Assembly (NCBI GenBank): GCA_900637275.1 | Contig: LR134362.1 | Coordinates: 1,922,001 to 1,986,000 of the forward strand | Reading direction: 5' to 3' | Source of the DNA: [Pasteurella] aerogenes | GTDB taxonomy: Bacteria > Pseudomonadota > Gammaproteobacteria > Enterobacterales > Pasteurellaceae | Length of the DNA: 64,000 nucleotides | Shown here: positions 56,553 to 64,000 of the stretch, one piece after another | Layout: each line of letters opens with the position of its first letter | Numbering within the stretch: position 1 is the first letter of the stretch | Position numbers and translations under genes: made by a program | Notes under the pieces: generated by a model | Seen by the model: only the letters and a program-made list of their open reading frames with translations | What the model was told of the DNA's origin: nothing | The model's database searches: none

Positions 56553-56828
56553 TTATTTTTCTGTCGGTGGAACGTAACCTTCAATGTGAACCTCTTTGCC
56601 TTCAAACAAAAAATTCACCATTTCTTTTTCCAATAATTGACGATGTTCAACATTCATCATATTTAATTTTTTTTCATTCACAAGCATGGTTTGTTTTTTC
56701 ATCCATTCCGCCCAAGCCTGTTTACTAATATGATCAAAAATACGTTTCCCTAATTCGCCCGGATAGAGTTGAAAATCCAATCCGTCCGCTTCTTGCTTTA
56801 GGTATTCACAAAACACCGTTCTTGCCAT
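56553..56828 (-). CDS. yggX: Fe(2+)-trafficking protein YggX
   Basis: A 91-residue cytosolic protein with the family N-terminus ARTVFCEYLKQEADGLDFQLYPGELGKRIFDHIS and conserved Cys near residue 7. It helps protect iron-sulfur clusters, and MutY next to it has one. The start at 56828 (MARTVFC) is the family start. It nearly abuts mltC. Confidence 0.93.
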   Translation of the reverse strand: MARTVFCEYLKQEADGLDFQLYPGELGKRIFDHISKQAWAEWMKKQTMLVNEKKLNMMNVEHRQLLEKEMVNFLFEGKEVHIEGYVPPTEK

Positions 56829-56830
56829 AA

Positions 56831-57955
56831 TCATTTCCTTTTTTGAAATTGAAGTAATAAATTTTTGACCGGCGTTGCCAGTCCGATTTGATCAGGGTTT
56901 TGCGGATCATACCAATATTTAACCGCACTTGATACAGAAGATTGATATTGCCCCACATTTTCTGCTATTTTTTTCTCGTCAGATCTCTCATTAGAGCTGT
57001 TTTCCGAGCAAAAAGTTCGCTCAATTTCAGCGTAAATAGGATAAATAGTGAGATGGAAATGACTAAAAGTATGGCGAAACGCCACCCATTCCTCATAACG
57101 GGTAACCCCTTGTTGTTGCAATGCCTCAAGCAAATCTTGTTTCTGCGCAAATTGCGGAAAGCAATAAAGCCCACCCCAAAGCCCTTGCAGAGGACGTTGT
57201 TCCAATACGACCTTGCCCTGACAGGCCAAAATTAAAAAATAGCTTTCTCGCTCCGGCAGGCTTTTTTTGACTTTTTTACTTGGGTATTCCGTTTGTTTTT
57301 GTGTCATTCTGGCTTGGCAATGCTCGGCAATCGGGCAAAGGGAACATTTCGGCTTGCTGCGTGTACAAATCAGCGAACCAATATCCATCATTGCTTGATT
57401 AAAATCCGCCACCTTATCTGTTGGCGTCACTTCGGCGCTTAGCTGCCAAAGTTTATCTTCCACCTTTTTCTCACCGGGCCAACCTGCAAGAGCAAAATAG
57501 CGTGTTAACACCCGTTTCACATTTCCATCTAAAATTGGATAAGGTTGGTTCAATACAGAAGATAAAATGGCACCGGCAGTGCTGCGACCAACGCCCGGCA
57601 AATCCCAAACAGACTGAAAATGCGTGGGAAATTCGCCATGAAATTGATCTCGCACCACCTGTGCCGCCCGATGCAAATTGCGCGCACGCGCATAATAGCC
57701 CAATCCCGTCCACAAATGTAACACTTCATCCAGTGGTGCATCTGCAAGTGCGGTAATTGTTGGGAAAGTTTTGATAAAACGCTCAAAATATGGAATGACC
57801 GTGGTCACTTGAGTTTGCTGCAACATCACCTCCGACAACCAAACACCATACAGGGTTTTCTGTTGCTGCCAAGGTAAGGTTTTTCGCCCGAATTTATCAT
57901 ACCAAGTTAAAATCGCTTGCGCGAAAGGGGAATTAACGGAAGATTTTGCCTGCAT
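56831..57955 (-). CDS. mutY: Adenine DNA glycosylase MutY
   Basis: A 374-residue base-excision enzyme that removes A opposite 8-oxoguanine. The N-terminal domain has LPWQQQKTLYGVWLSEVMLQQTQV with the catalytic Glu, the helix-hairpin-helix WDLPGVGRSTAGAIL with catalytic Asp later (ILDGNVKRVLTR), and the [4Fe-4S] set CTRSKPKCSLCPIAEHC (C-x6-C-x2-C-x5-C, near 196-212). The C-terminal NUDIX-like domain (about 230-360) recognises 8-oxoG. Uptake sequences lie near 56920 and 57745. Confidence 0.95.
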   Translation of the reverse strand: MQAKSSVNSPFAQAILTWYDKFGRKTLPWQQQKTLYGVWLSEVMLQQTQVTTVIPYFERFIKTFPTITALADAPLDEVLHLWTGLGYYARARNLHRAAQVVRDQFHGEFPTHFQSVWDLPGVGRSTAGAILSSVLNQPYPILDGNVKRVLTRYFALAGWPGEKKVEDKLWQLSAEVTPTDKVADFNQAMMDIGSLICTRSKPKCSLCPIAEHCQARMTQKQTEYPSKKVKKSLPERESYFLILACQGKVVLEQRPLQGLWGGLYCFPQFAQKQDLLEALQQQGVTRYEEWVAFRHTFSHFHLTIYPIYAEIERTFCSENSSNERSDEKKIAENVGQYQSSVSSAVKYWYDPQNPDQIGLATPVKNLLLQFQKRK

Positions 57956-58041
57956 AACACTCGTGTAAGGTCAGAAAAGTGCGGTTAAAAATAGAGCAGA
58001 AGTGTAGCATATCCAAAATGGTGATGCCATGCTTGTTGTTG

Positions 58042-58066
58042 AAAAGTCAGGAAAATCCTGACTTTT
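58042..58066 (-). terminator. Terminator after xylB
   Basis: AAAAGTCAGG and its complement CCTGACTTTT form the stem around AAAAT, with T-rich sequence beyond. It separates the xylAB transcript from mutY. Confidence 0.85.
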
Positions 58067-58089
58067 TCTTTTCATACTATAGTGTTAAC

Positions 58090-59538
58090 TCACTGAAATT
58101 GTCTAAGTTGATGATACAATTTAGCAAATTTCTCGCGTTTTTGTTGATAATATTCATGCCGCTGCCAATTGGGTTGATAAGTGGCTTCTAGGGTTAACGG
58201 CTGACAAAATTGCGCAATATTTTGTTGCGGATTGAGCGCGATTTGTGCCAGTTTTGCCGCACCCAATGCCGGACCAACATCACCACCGGTACGGTATTCT
58301 AAAGCTCTGCCGCTAATATCCGCCAACAATTGGCGCCAATAAGCGCTTTTCGCGCCGCCGCCGATTAACGCAATACTGTCGGCGACCACGCCGGTTTGAT
58401 GCAATACGTCAATGCCATCCACTAAAGCAAAACTTACCCCTTCAATCACCGCTTTTGCCAATGTAACTTGGTCATCATTATGGGTCAATCCCCAAAAAAC
58501 ACCTTTAGCGTGTGGGTCGTTGTGCGGCGTTCTTTCACCGGAAAGATAAGGCAAAAAAATCGCTTCAGAATTGACCGCACTTTGTTCCACTTGCTGAAAC
58601 AGCGTTTGAATATCGCCTATGCCGGTCACTTTTTTCGCCCAGTCCACCGCCGACGCCGCACTTAAAATCACGGACATTAAATGCCAACGATTTGGTAAAG
58701 CATGGCAGAAACTATGCACCGCTTTTTGTGGATTGGCGCGAAATTTATCCGTCACCACAAAATACACACCCGAAGTACCTAGTGACAACATCGCTTGTCC
58801 ACTTTGATATAACCCTACACCAATCGCCCCCGCCGCATTATCGCCACCACCGGCAATCACTGGCACAGCGTTCATTTGCCATTGTTGCGCTATCTCTTTA
58901 CGCAAATAGCCTGTAATTTGATTACCTTCAAATAGCTGCGGCATATTGTTAATATCTAACCCGCAAGCATTGAGTAAATCTTGATTCCAATCCCGTTTAC
59001 CGACATCCAACCACATTGTTCCGGAAGCATCTGACATATCGGAGGCATATTCGCCCGTCATCAACAAACGTAAATAATCTTTGGGTAGCAGCACTTTCGC
59101 CACTTGAGTGGCAAGATTAGGTTGGTGTTTCGCTATCCATTTTAATTTCGGCGCGGTAAAGCCCGGCATCATTAAATTGCCAGTAATTTCGCGACTATTT
59201 TGGACTAATTGTTCAAGTTCGGCGCATTCGGCAAAGCTACGTCCATCATTCCATAAAATCGCCGGTGAAAGAACATTATCTGCTTTATCTAACAACGTTG
59301 CACCATGCATTTGTCCCGTTAAACCTATGGCTTTGACCGCTCGTAAATCATATTGGCTAGCAAGTTCTTGCATGGCTTGATTGGTTGCATTCCACCAATC
59401 CTGTGGATGTTGTTCCGACCAAAGCGGTTGCGGACGAGAAATGGGAAGCGCGTGGCTGGCGGTGGCAAGAATATGTTGTTCCTCATCCAGCAAAATCGCT
59501 TTAACGCCGGATGTGCCTAAATCAATTCCGATATACAT
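58090..59538 (-). CDS. xylB: Xylulokinase
   Basis: A 482-residue FGGY-family kinase that phosphorylates D-xylulose. Motifs are the phosphate-binding IGIDLGTSGVKAILLD (residues 3-18), LTGQMHGATLLD near 74, the catalytic GGGDNAAGAIGVG near 228, SGERTPHNDP near 325 and LIGGGAKSAYWRQ near 390. It follows xylA after a gap that carries an inverted uptake-sequence stem. Confidence 0.95.
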   Translation of the reverse strand: MYIGIDLGTSGVKAILLDEEQHILATASHALPISRPQPLWSEQHPQDWWNATNQAMQELASQYDLRAVKAIGLTGQMHGATLLDKADNVLSPAILWNDGRSFAECAELEQLVQNSREITGNLMMPGFTAPKLKWIAKHQPNLATQVAKVLLPKDYLRLLMTGEYASDMSDASGTMWLDVGKRDWNQDLLNACGLDINNMPQLFEGNQITGYLRKEIAQQWQMNAVPVIAGGGDNAAGAIGVGLYQSGQAMLSLGTSGVYFVVTDKFRANPQKAVHSFCHALPNRWHLMSVILSAASAVDWAKKVTGIGDIQTLFQQVEQSAVNSEAIFLPYLSGERTPHNDPHAKGVFWGLTHNDDQVTLAKAVIEGVSFALVDGIDVLHQTGVVADSIALIGGGAKSAYWRQLLADISGRALEYRTGGDVGPALGAAKLAQIALNPQQNIAQFCQPLTLEATYQPNWQRHEYYQQKREKFAKLYHQLRQFQ

Positions 59539-59570
59539 AAAGGCTCCTTATGACCTCGCTCCTGATCACA

Positions 59571-59612
59571 AAAAGTGCGGTCAAAATTTTAAAAATTTTC
59601 ACCGCACTTTTA
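59571..59612 (-). terminator. Inverted uptake-sequence stem between xylA and xylB
   Basis: AAAAGTGCGGTCAAAATTTT and its near-complement AAAATTTTCACCGCACTTTT, separated by two bases, can form a long stem. It lies in the 77-base gap inside the xylAB operon and could cause partial termination, giving more XylA than XylB. Confidence 0.75.
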
Positions 59613-59615
59613 AGA

Positions 59616-60929
59616 TTAACGATAAATATAATGATTGACGATATTTTCAAGATATTCTTGTTGTCCTGAAACCGGTTGCGGATCTAAATTTTCCGCCGCT
59701 TTTGCTAAGGCTTCAAGTGATGAGTTGCCACTTAAGATTTGTTGACCTAATTCACCATTCCAACCAGCATAACGTTGTTCAACAATATTTTCTAGGGCTT
59801 TATCTTCAAGCAATTTCGCCGCACGTTTTAGTGATAGAGCAAGTACATCAATGGCACCAATATGACCGTGGAAAAGATCATAAGGATCAGTACTTTGACG
59901 ACGAATTTTTGCATCAAAGTTAAAGCCACCGGTGGTAAATCCACCTGCTTTTAAGATTTCATAAAGCGCTAACGTATTTTCTTCCACACTATTTGGGAAT
60001 TGGTCAGTATCCCAACCTAATTGCGGATCGCCGCGGTTCGCATCAATGGAGCCTAAAATATCAAGTGAAGCAGCAGTTGCAATTTCATGTTGGAAGGTAT
60101 GACCTGCCAATGTCGCATGGTTGGCTTCAATATTCACTTTAATCTCTTTTTCTAAACCAAATTGTTTTAAGAAACCATAAACCGTTGCTACATCGTAATC
60201 ATATTGATGTTTCGTTGGCTCTTGTGGTTTTGGCTCAATCAACAATGTACCTTTAAAGCCAATTTTATGTTTGTGTTCCACCACCATTTGCATAAAACGA
60301 CCAATTTGCTCACGTTCACGACGTAAATCCGTATTAAGTAACGTTTCATAACCCTCACGACCGCCCCAAAGCACATAGTTTTCCCCGCCTAAACGTTTAG
60401 TCGCATTCATAGCATTGAACACTTGAGCTGCCGCTCGCGCAAAAATTTCAGGATTTGGGTTAGTTGCCGCACCTGACATATAACGTGGATTACTAAAACA
60501 GTTTGCAGTACCCCATAAAAGTTTCACTCCTGTTTCCGCTTGTTTTTGCGCTAAAAGATCGACAATTGTATTAAAATTCTTCACATATTCTGCATAAGAA
60601 TGCCCTTCCGGCGCGACATCCACATCATGGAAACAATAATATGGCACACCTAATTTTTGCAAAAATTCAAAGGCAATTTCTGCTTTCTGTTTTGCAGCAT
60701 CTAACGGATTAGATACTTTCTGCCAGCTACGATTAAGCGAGCCAACCCCAAACATATCATTGCCTTCCCAGCAAAAAGTATGCCAATAACATACCGCTAA
60801 ACGCAGATGTTCTTCCATGGTTTTACCTAAAATCACTTCTTGTGGATTGTAATGTTTAAATGCAAATGGATTAGTTGAATTGACACCTTCATATTGCACT
60901 TTTGCGATTCTGTCGAAGTAGTTGGACAT
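59616..60929 (-). CDS. xylA: Xylose isomerase
   Basis: A 437-residue class II xylose isomerase. Catalytic and metal-binding segments include YYCFHDVDVAPEG (His-Asp) near residue 97, GTLLIEPKPQEPTKHQYDYD near 227, IEANHATLAGHTFQHE near 267, GSIDANRGD near 295 and GGFNFDAKIRRQS near 335. It interconverts D-xylose and D-xylulose. Transcription starts in the shared region with xylF. Confidence 0.97.
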   Translation of the reverse strand: MSNYFDRIAKVQYEGVNSTNPFAFKHYNPQEVILGKTMEEHLRLAVCYWHTFCWEGNDMFGVGSLNRSWQKVSNPLDAAKQKAEIAFEFLQKLGVPYYCFHDVDVAPEGHSYAEYVKNFNTIVDLLAQKQAETGVKLLWGTANCFSNPRYMSGAATNPNPEIFARAAAQVFNAMNATKRLGGENYVLWGGREGYETLLNTDLRREREQIGRFMQMVVEHKHKIGFKGTLLIEPKPQEPTKHQYDYDVATVYGFLKQFGLEKEIKVNIEANHATLAGHTFQHEIATAASLDILGSIDANRGDPQLGWDTDQFPNSVEENTLALYEILKAGGFTTGGFNFDAKIRRQSTDPYDLFHGHIGAIDVLALSLKRAAKLLEDKALENIVEQRYAGWNGELGQQILSGNSSLEALAKAAENLDPQPVSGQQEYLENIVNHYIYR

Positions 60930-60993
60930 AGTTCATTCTCCTCTATGTAGTAAATACTGAAATCCATTGCATGATGACGAAAACTCAAAACCC

Positions 60994-61011
60994 CTTCAAT
61001 TACGATATTTC
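60994..61011 (-). promoter_or_regulatory. XylR-like site and -35 for xylA
   Basis: Minus strand GAAATATCGTAATTGAAG (61011-60994) closely matches GAAATCTAGTAATTGAAC at 61080-61097 on the plus strand. The GAAA-N4-GTAAT part is the putative XylR half-site and TTGAAG the -35; CATCAT 17 bases on (60976-60971) would be the -10. Confidence 0.6.
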
Positions 61012-61037
61012 GTTTTTTAATTTAGATTATTAGTTAA

Positions 61038-61053
61038 TGTGTATCAGATCACA
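61038..61053. promoter_or_regulatory. CRP-binding site, xylA/xylF region
   Basis: TGTGTATCAGATCACA matches the CRP consensus TGTGA-N6-TCACA at nine of ten core positions. It lies between the divergent promoters and would allow CRP-cAMP to act on both. Confidence 0.8.
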
Positions 61054-61058
61054 AAAGT

Positions 61059-61097
61059 GAAAAAACGTAATACCATTATGAAATCTAGTAATTGAAC
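61059..61097 (+). promoter_or_regulatory. XylR-like direct repeats and -35 for xylF
   Basis: GAAA-N4-GTAAT occurs at 61059-61071 and again at 61080-61092, exactly 21 bases apart, and the second runs into TTGAAC (61092-61097), a -35 element. Paired direct repeats two helical turns apart next to -35 are expected for an AraC-family activator such as XylR. xylR itself is not in the window. Confidence 0.65.
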
Positions 61098-61178
61098 TAT
61101 TCAATCAAGGAACGCAAACTCTGATGCGAGCAAGAGGTTATCGCTCAATAATCTTGATTAAATTCCTTGAGGTGAACT

Positions 61179-62183
61179 ATGAAAATCAAATCAACCTTAT
61201 TAGCCGTTGCGGCAGCGACATTACTGGTTTTTGGGCAATCTGCTGTTGCAAAAGATCTTAAAATAGGTATGTCTATTGATGACTTACGTTTGGAACGTTG
61301 GCAAAAAGACCGTGATATTTTCGTTAAAAAAGCGGAAGCTCTGGGAGCAGAAGTATTTGTTCAATCCGCCAATGGCGATGCGACTGCACAAATTTCTCAA
61401 ATCGAGAATATGCTGAATAAAGATATTGATGTGCTTGTCATTATCCCTTTTAACGGTGAAGTATTAAGCAATGTGATTTCAGAAGCGAAAAAAGAAGGGG
61501 TAAAAGTATTAGCCTACGACCGTTTAATCAATAACGCTGATATTGATTTCTATGTTTCATTTGATAATGAAAAAGTCGGTGAATTACAAGCTCAAGCAAT
61601 TATTGAACAAAAATCGGAGGGTAATTATTTCTTAATGGGTGGTTCACCTGTGGATAATAACGCAAAATTATTCCGTAAAGGTCAGATGAAAGTACTGCAA
61701 CCACATATTGATAGTGGAAAAGTAAAAGTCGTTGGTGACCAATGGGTGGATTCTTGGTTAGCAGAAAAAGCATTACAGATTATGGAAAATGCTTTAACGG
61801 CAAATAAAAATAATATTGACGCGGTTGTAGCTTCAAATGACGCTACCGCAGGCGGTGCAATTCAAGCATTACAAGCACAAGGATTGGCAGGGAAAGTAGC
61901 TATTTCTGGACAAGATGCCGATTTAGCTGCAATTAAACGTATTGTTGATGGCTCACAAACAATGACCGTTTATAAACCAATTACCAACCTTGCCGATAAA
62001 GCCGCGGAAATTTCTGTAGCACTTGGTAAAGATGAAAAAGTGGAATCAAATGCAACCTTAAATAATGGGGTAAAAGATGTTCCCGCATATCTTTTAGAGC
62101 CAGTTGTGGTGACCAAAGAGAACATTGATGCCACTGTGATTAAAGATGGTTTCCACACTAAAGAAGCAGTTTATGGCAAATAA
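61179..62183 (+). CDS. xylF: D-xylose ABC transporter periplasmic binding protein
   Basis: A 334-residue protein with signal peptide (KSTLLAVAAATLLVFGQSAVA, cleavage before KDLKIG near residue 25). Its two-lobed ribose/xylose-binding fold shows MSIDDLRLERWQKDRD, SANGDATAQISQIENML, YDRLINNADIDFYVSFDN and ISGQDADLAAIKRIV. It delivers D-xylose to XylGH. The gene is divergent from xylA. Confidence 0.95.
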   Translation: MKIKSTLLAVAAATLLVFGQSAVAKDLKIGMSIDDLRLERWQKDRDIFVKKAEALGAEVFVQSANGDATAQISQIENMLNKDIDVLVIIPFNGEVLSNVISEAKKEGVKVLAYDRLINNADIDFYVSFDNEKVGELQAQAIIEQKSEGNYFLMGGSPVDNNAKLFRKGQMKVLQPHIDSGKVKVVGDQWVDSWLAEKALQIMENALTANKNNIDAVVASNDATAGGAIQALQAQGLAGKVAISGQDADLAAIKRIVDGSQTMTVYKPITNLADKAAEISVALGKDEKVESNATLNNGVKDVPAYLLEPVVVTKENIDATVIKDGFHTKEAVYGK

Positions 62184-62202
62184 TTAGCTAAAAAATCCTG
62201 TG

Positions 62203-62224
62203 CGGTAGCAATACCGCACTTTTT
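62203..62224 (+). terminator. Inverted uptake-sequence stem between xylF and xylG
   Basis: GTGCGGTA and TACCGCAC pair around GCAA, followed by TTTTT. Partial termination here would keep binding-protein mRNA in excess over xylG and xylH. Confidence 0.75.
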
Positions 62225-62244
62225 AACAATGAGAGGAAAGGATT

Positions 62245-63759
62245 ATGGCTCAATTATTAGAAATGAAAAATATCACTAAAAAATTTGGTGAGGTAGTCGC
62301 CCTGAATAATATTTCTATTTCATTAGAACCCGGCGAAATACTTTCCCTTTGTGGTGAGAATGGTTCAGGTAAATCAACACTGATGAAAGTGCTTTGTGGT
62401 ATTTATCCTCATGGCGACTATGAGGGTGAAATTTACTTTGCGGGCGAAAAACTCATTGCAAAAAATATCAAGGATACAGAAGAAAAAGGAATTTCAATTA
62501 TCCATCAAGAATTAACACTCGTAAAAAATATGACAGTGCTTGAAAATATGTTTTTAGGCAATGAAATAAAAAATTACGGAATAACTAACGATAATGAAAT
62601 GTATCTACGCTGCCAAACCTTACTGAAACAGGTACAGCTTGATATTGATCCGAATACGAAAATATCCGAATTAGGTTTAGGGCAACAACAATTGGTAGAA
62701 ATTGCCAAAGCCTTAAATAAACAAGTGCGGCTATTAATTTTAGACGAACCTACGGCGTCATTAACCGAAAAAGAAACTGCTATTTTACTTAACCTTATCA
62801 AGGATTTACAAGCACATAACATTGCTTGTGTTTATATTTCTCATAAACTTAACGAAGTAAAGGCCATTTCTGACAATATCTGCGTGATTCGAGATGGGGA
62901 ATATATTGGTACACGTTCAGCAAAAGAAATGAGTGAAGATGACATCATTACAATGATGGTAGGGCGTGAAATCACCTCCCTTTATCCACACGAACCCCAT
63001 GAAATTGGCGAAGAAATTTTGCGTGTAGAAAACCTAATTGCTTGGCATCCAACAAATACGCATATCAAGCGAGTAGATAATGCCAATTTTTCGCTAAAAC
63101 ACGGTGAAATTCTTGGTGTGGCAGGGCTTGTGGGTTCAGGTCGTACGGAAATGGCTCAATGTATTTTTGGTTCTTATCTTGGTAAATATCAAGGCGATAT
63201 TTATGTGGAAGGACAAAAAGTGCAAATCAAAAATTGTGCGCAAGCCATTGCACAAAATATCGTGATGGTACCTGAAGATCGTAAAAAACACGGTATTGTG
63301 CCGATTATGGGCGTAGGGAAAAACATTACACTTGCCGCTTTACCACAGTTCTGTTTTGGTAAAAAAGTGATTAATGAACCGCTAGAAGAAACTATTATTA
63401 ATCAATCTATTGCTAAATTGACAGTAAAAACCTCTTCCTCTGAACTTGCTATCGGACGTTTAAGCGGAGGTAACCAACAAAAAGCAATTCTTGCCAAATG
63501 TTTGTTGCTCAATCCAAAAATTCTCATTTTAGATGAACCAACTCGAGGTATAGATGTGGGAGCAAAATATGAGATTTATAAACTCATCAATCAACTTGCT
63601 CAACAAGGAATGGCGGTGATTGTGATTTCATCAGAACTGCCTGAAGTATTAGGGATTAGCGACCGAGTACTTGTGATGCATCAAGGTAAAATCAAAGCTG
63701 ATTTAATCAATAATAATTTAACTCAAGAACAAGTGATGGAAGCCGCCCTTAAGGAGTAA
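62245..63759 (+). CDS. xylG: D-xylose ABC transporter ATP-binding protein
   Basis: A 504-residue protein with two ABC ATPase domains. First domain: Walker A GENGSGKSTLMK (about 38-49), signature LGLGQQQLVEIAKAL, Walker B LLILDEPTASLT. Second domain: degenerate Walker A GLVGSGRTEM near 293, signature LSGGNQQKAILAK near 408, Walker B ILILDEPTRGIDVG. This is the standard sugar-importer form. It starts behind GAGAGGAAAGG. Confidence 0.96.
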   Translation: MAQLLEMKNITKKFGEVVALNNISISLEPGEILSLCGENGSGKSTLMKVLCGIYPHGDYEGEIYFAGEKLIAKNIKDTEEKGISIIHQELTLVKNMTVLENMFLGNEIKNYGITNDNEMYLRCQTLLKQVQLDIDPNTKISELGLGQQQLVEIAKALNKQVRLLILDEPTASLTEKETAILLNLIKDLQAHNIACVYISHKLNEVKAISDNICVIRDGEYIGTRSAKEMSEDDIITMMVGREITSLYPHEPHEIGEEILRVENLIAWHPTNTHIKRVDNANFSLKHGEILGVAGLVGSGRTEMAQCIFGSYLGKYQGDIYVEGQKVQIKNCAQAIAQNIVMVPEDRKKHGIVPIMGVGKNITLAALPQFCFGKKVINEPLEETIINQSIAKLTVKTSSSELAIGRLSGGNQQKAILAKCLLLNPKILILDEPTRGIDVGAKYEIYKLINQLAQQGMAVIVISSELPEVLGISDRVLVMHQGKIKADLINNNLTQEQVMEAALKE

Positions 63760-63762
63760 CCC

Positions 63763-64000
63763 ATGAACAAGTTTAAATCGATCAATTTACAAGTTTATAT
63801 TATGTTGATTGCCATTATTGTAATTATGGCATTCTTCTCTTTTGCCACAGACGGCGCTTATTTAAGTGCGAGAAATATCTCTAACTTACTACGTCAAACT
63901 TCTATTACAGGGATTTTGGCAATTGGTATGGTGTTTGTAATTATCTCCGCCGAAATTGACTTATCTGTAGGCTCAATGATGGGCTTACTCGGTGGTTTTG
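63763..64000 (+). CDS. xylH: D-xylose ABC transporter permease (partial)
   Basis: The first 79 codons of a permease that runs off the right edge. It reads a short cytoplasmic start (MNKFKSINLQ), a helix (VYIMLIAIIVIMAFFSFA) and the conserved ribose/xylose-permease segment SAEIDLSVGSMMGLLGG near residues 62-78. It begins three bases after the xylG stop, behind AAGGAG. Confidence 0.93.
   Translation, partial: MNKFKSINLQVYIMLIAIIVIMAFFSFATDGAYLSARNISNLLRQTSITGILAIGMVFVIISAEIDLSVGSMMGLLGGF

Overview
The window comes from a chromosome of the family Pasteurellaceae, in the branch that uses the Haemophilus influenzae-type DNA uptake sequence. The core AAGTGCGGT, or its complement ACCGCACTT, occurs more than forty times, both inside genes and as inverted pairs that act as terminators. 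Gene content and order agree with this: dapF-DUF484-xerC-yigB, recO-rlmD-relA-dgkA, the rpoE-rse operon, sxy/tfoX and bamD/rluD. I cannot fix the species.

Layout: 1-9.1 kb is a hexuronate/aldonate locus: a divergent GntR regulator (cut by the left edge), an L-galactonate-5-dehydrogenase-like enzyme (LgoD), a three-part TRAP transporter, UxaB, UxaA, KDPG aldolase and KDG kinase. Together they would take a sugar acid to pyruvate and glyceraldehyde-3-phosphate. 9.1-36.1 kb is mostly housekeeping: YqhA, RmuC, YrdD-TsaC-AroE, GdhA, an MFS pump, MobB, the sigma-E operon, SdhE, DgkA, RelA, RlmD, RecO, a TsuA/TsuB thiosulfate module, RsmE-YqgE-RuvX, BamD, RluD-PgeF, PlsY, FolB-EamA, YigB, XerC, DUF484 and DapF.

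36.2-42.4 kb is a complete rRNA operon on the minus strand: 16S, tRNA-Ile, tRNA-Ala, 23S, two 5S genes, tRNA-Asp, tRNA-Trp. Divergent from its promoters is sxy/tfoX, the competence regulator, with a structured 5' leader.

43.3-49.5 kb is an accessory segment. A decayed copy of the gnd 3' end (43.29 kb) and the intact gnd 3' end (49.57 kb) bracket a nitroreductase-like gene and a restriction-modification-like operon: two methyltransferase-like proteins and a GIY-YIG/SF2 helicase. A divergent HTH regulator and a palindromic operator go with the operon. This is the strongest candidate for an under-described system.

49.6-55.0 kb carries the pentose phosphate/Entner-Doudoroff genes gnd, pgl and zwf, with two small uncharacterised genes and a short inverted-repeat element between pgl and zwf, then cysQ. 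55.1-58.0 kb has tRNA-Asn, tRNA-Phe, mltC, yggX and mutY. 58.1-64.0 kb is the D-xylose regulon: xylAB on the minus strand and divergent xylFGH, with xylH cut by the right edge. The shared control region has a CRP site and XylR-like direct repeats. Catabolic products of the uronate and xylose loci would feed the lower glycolytic and pentose phosphate routes.
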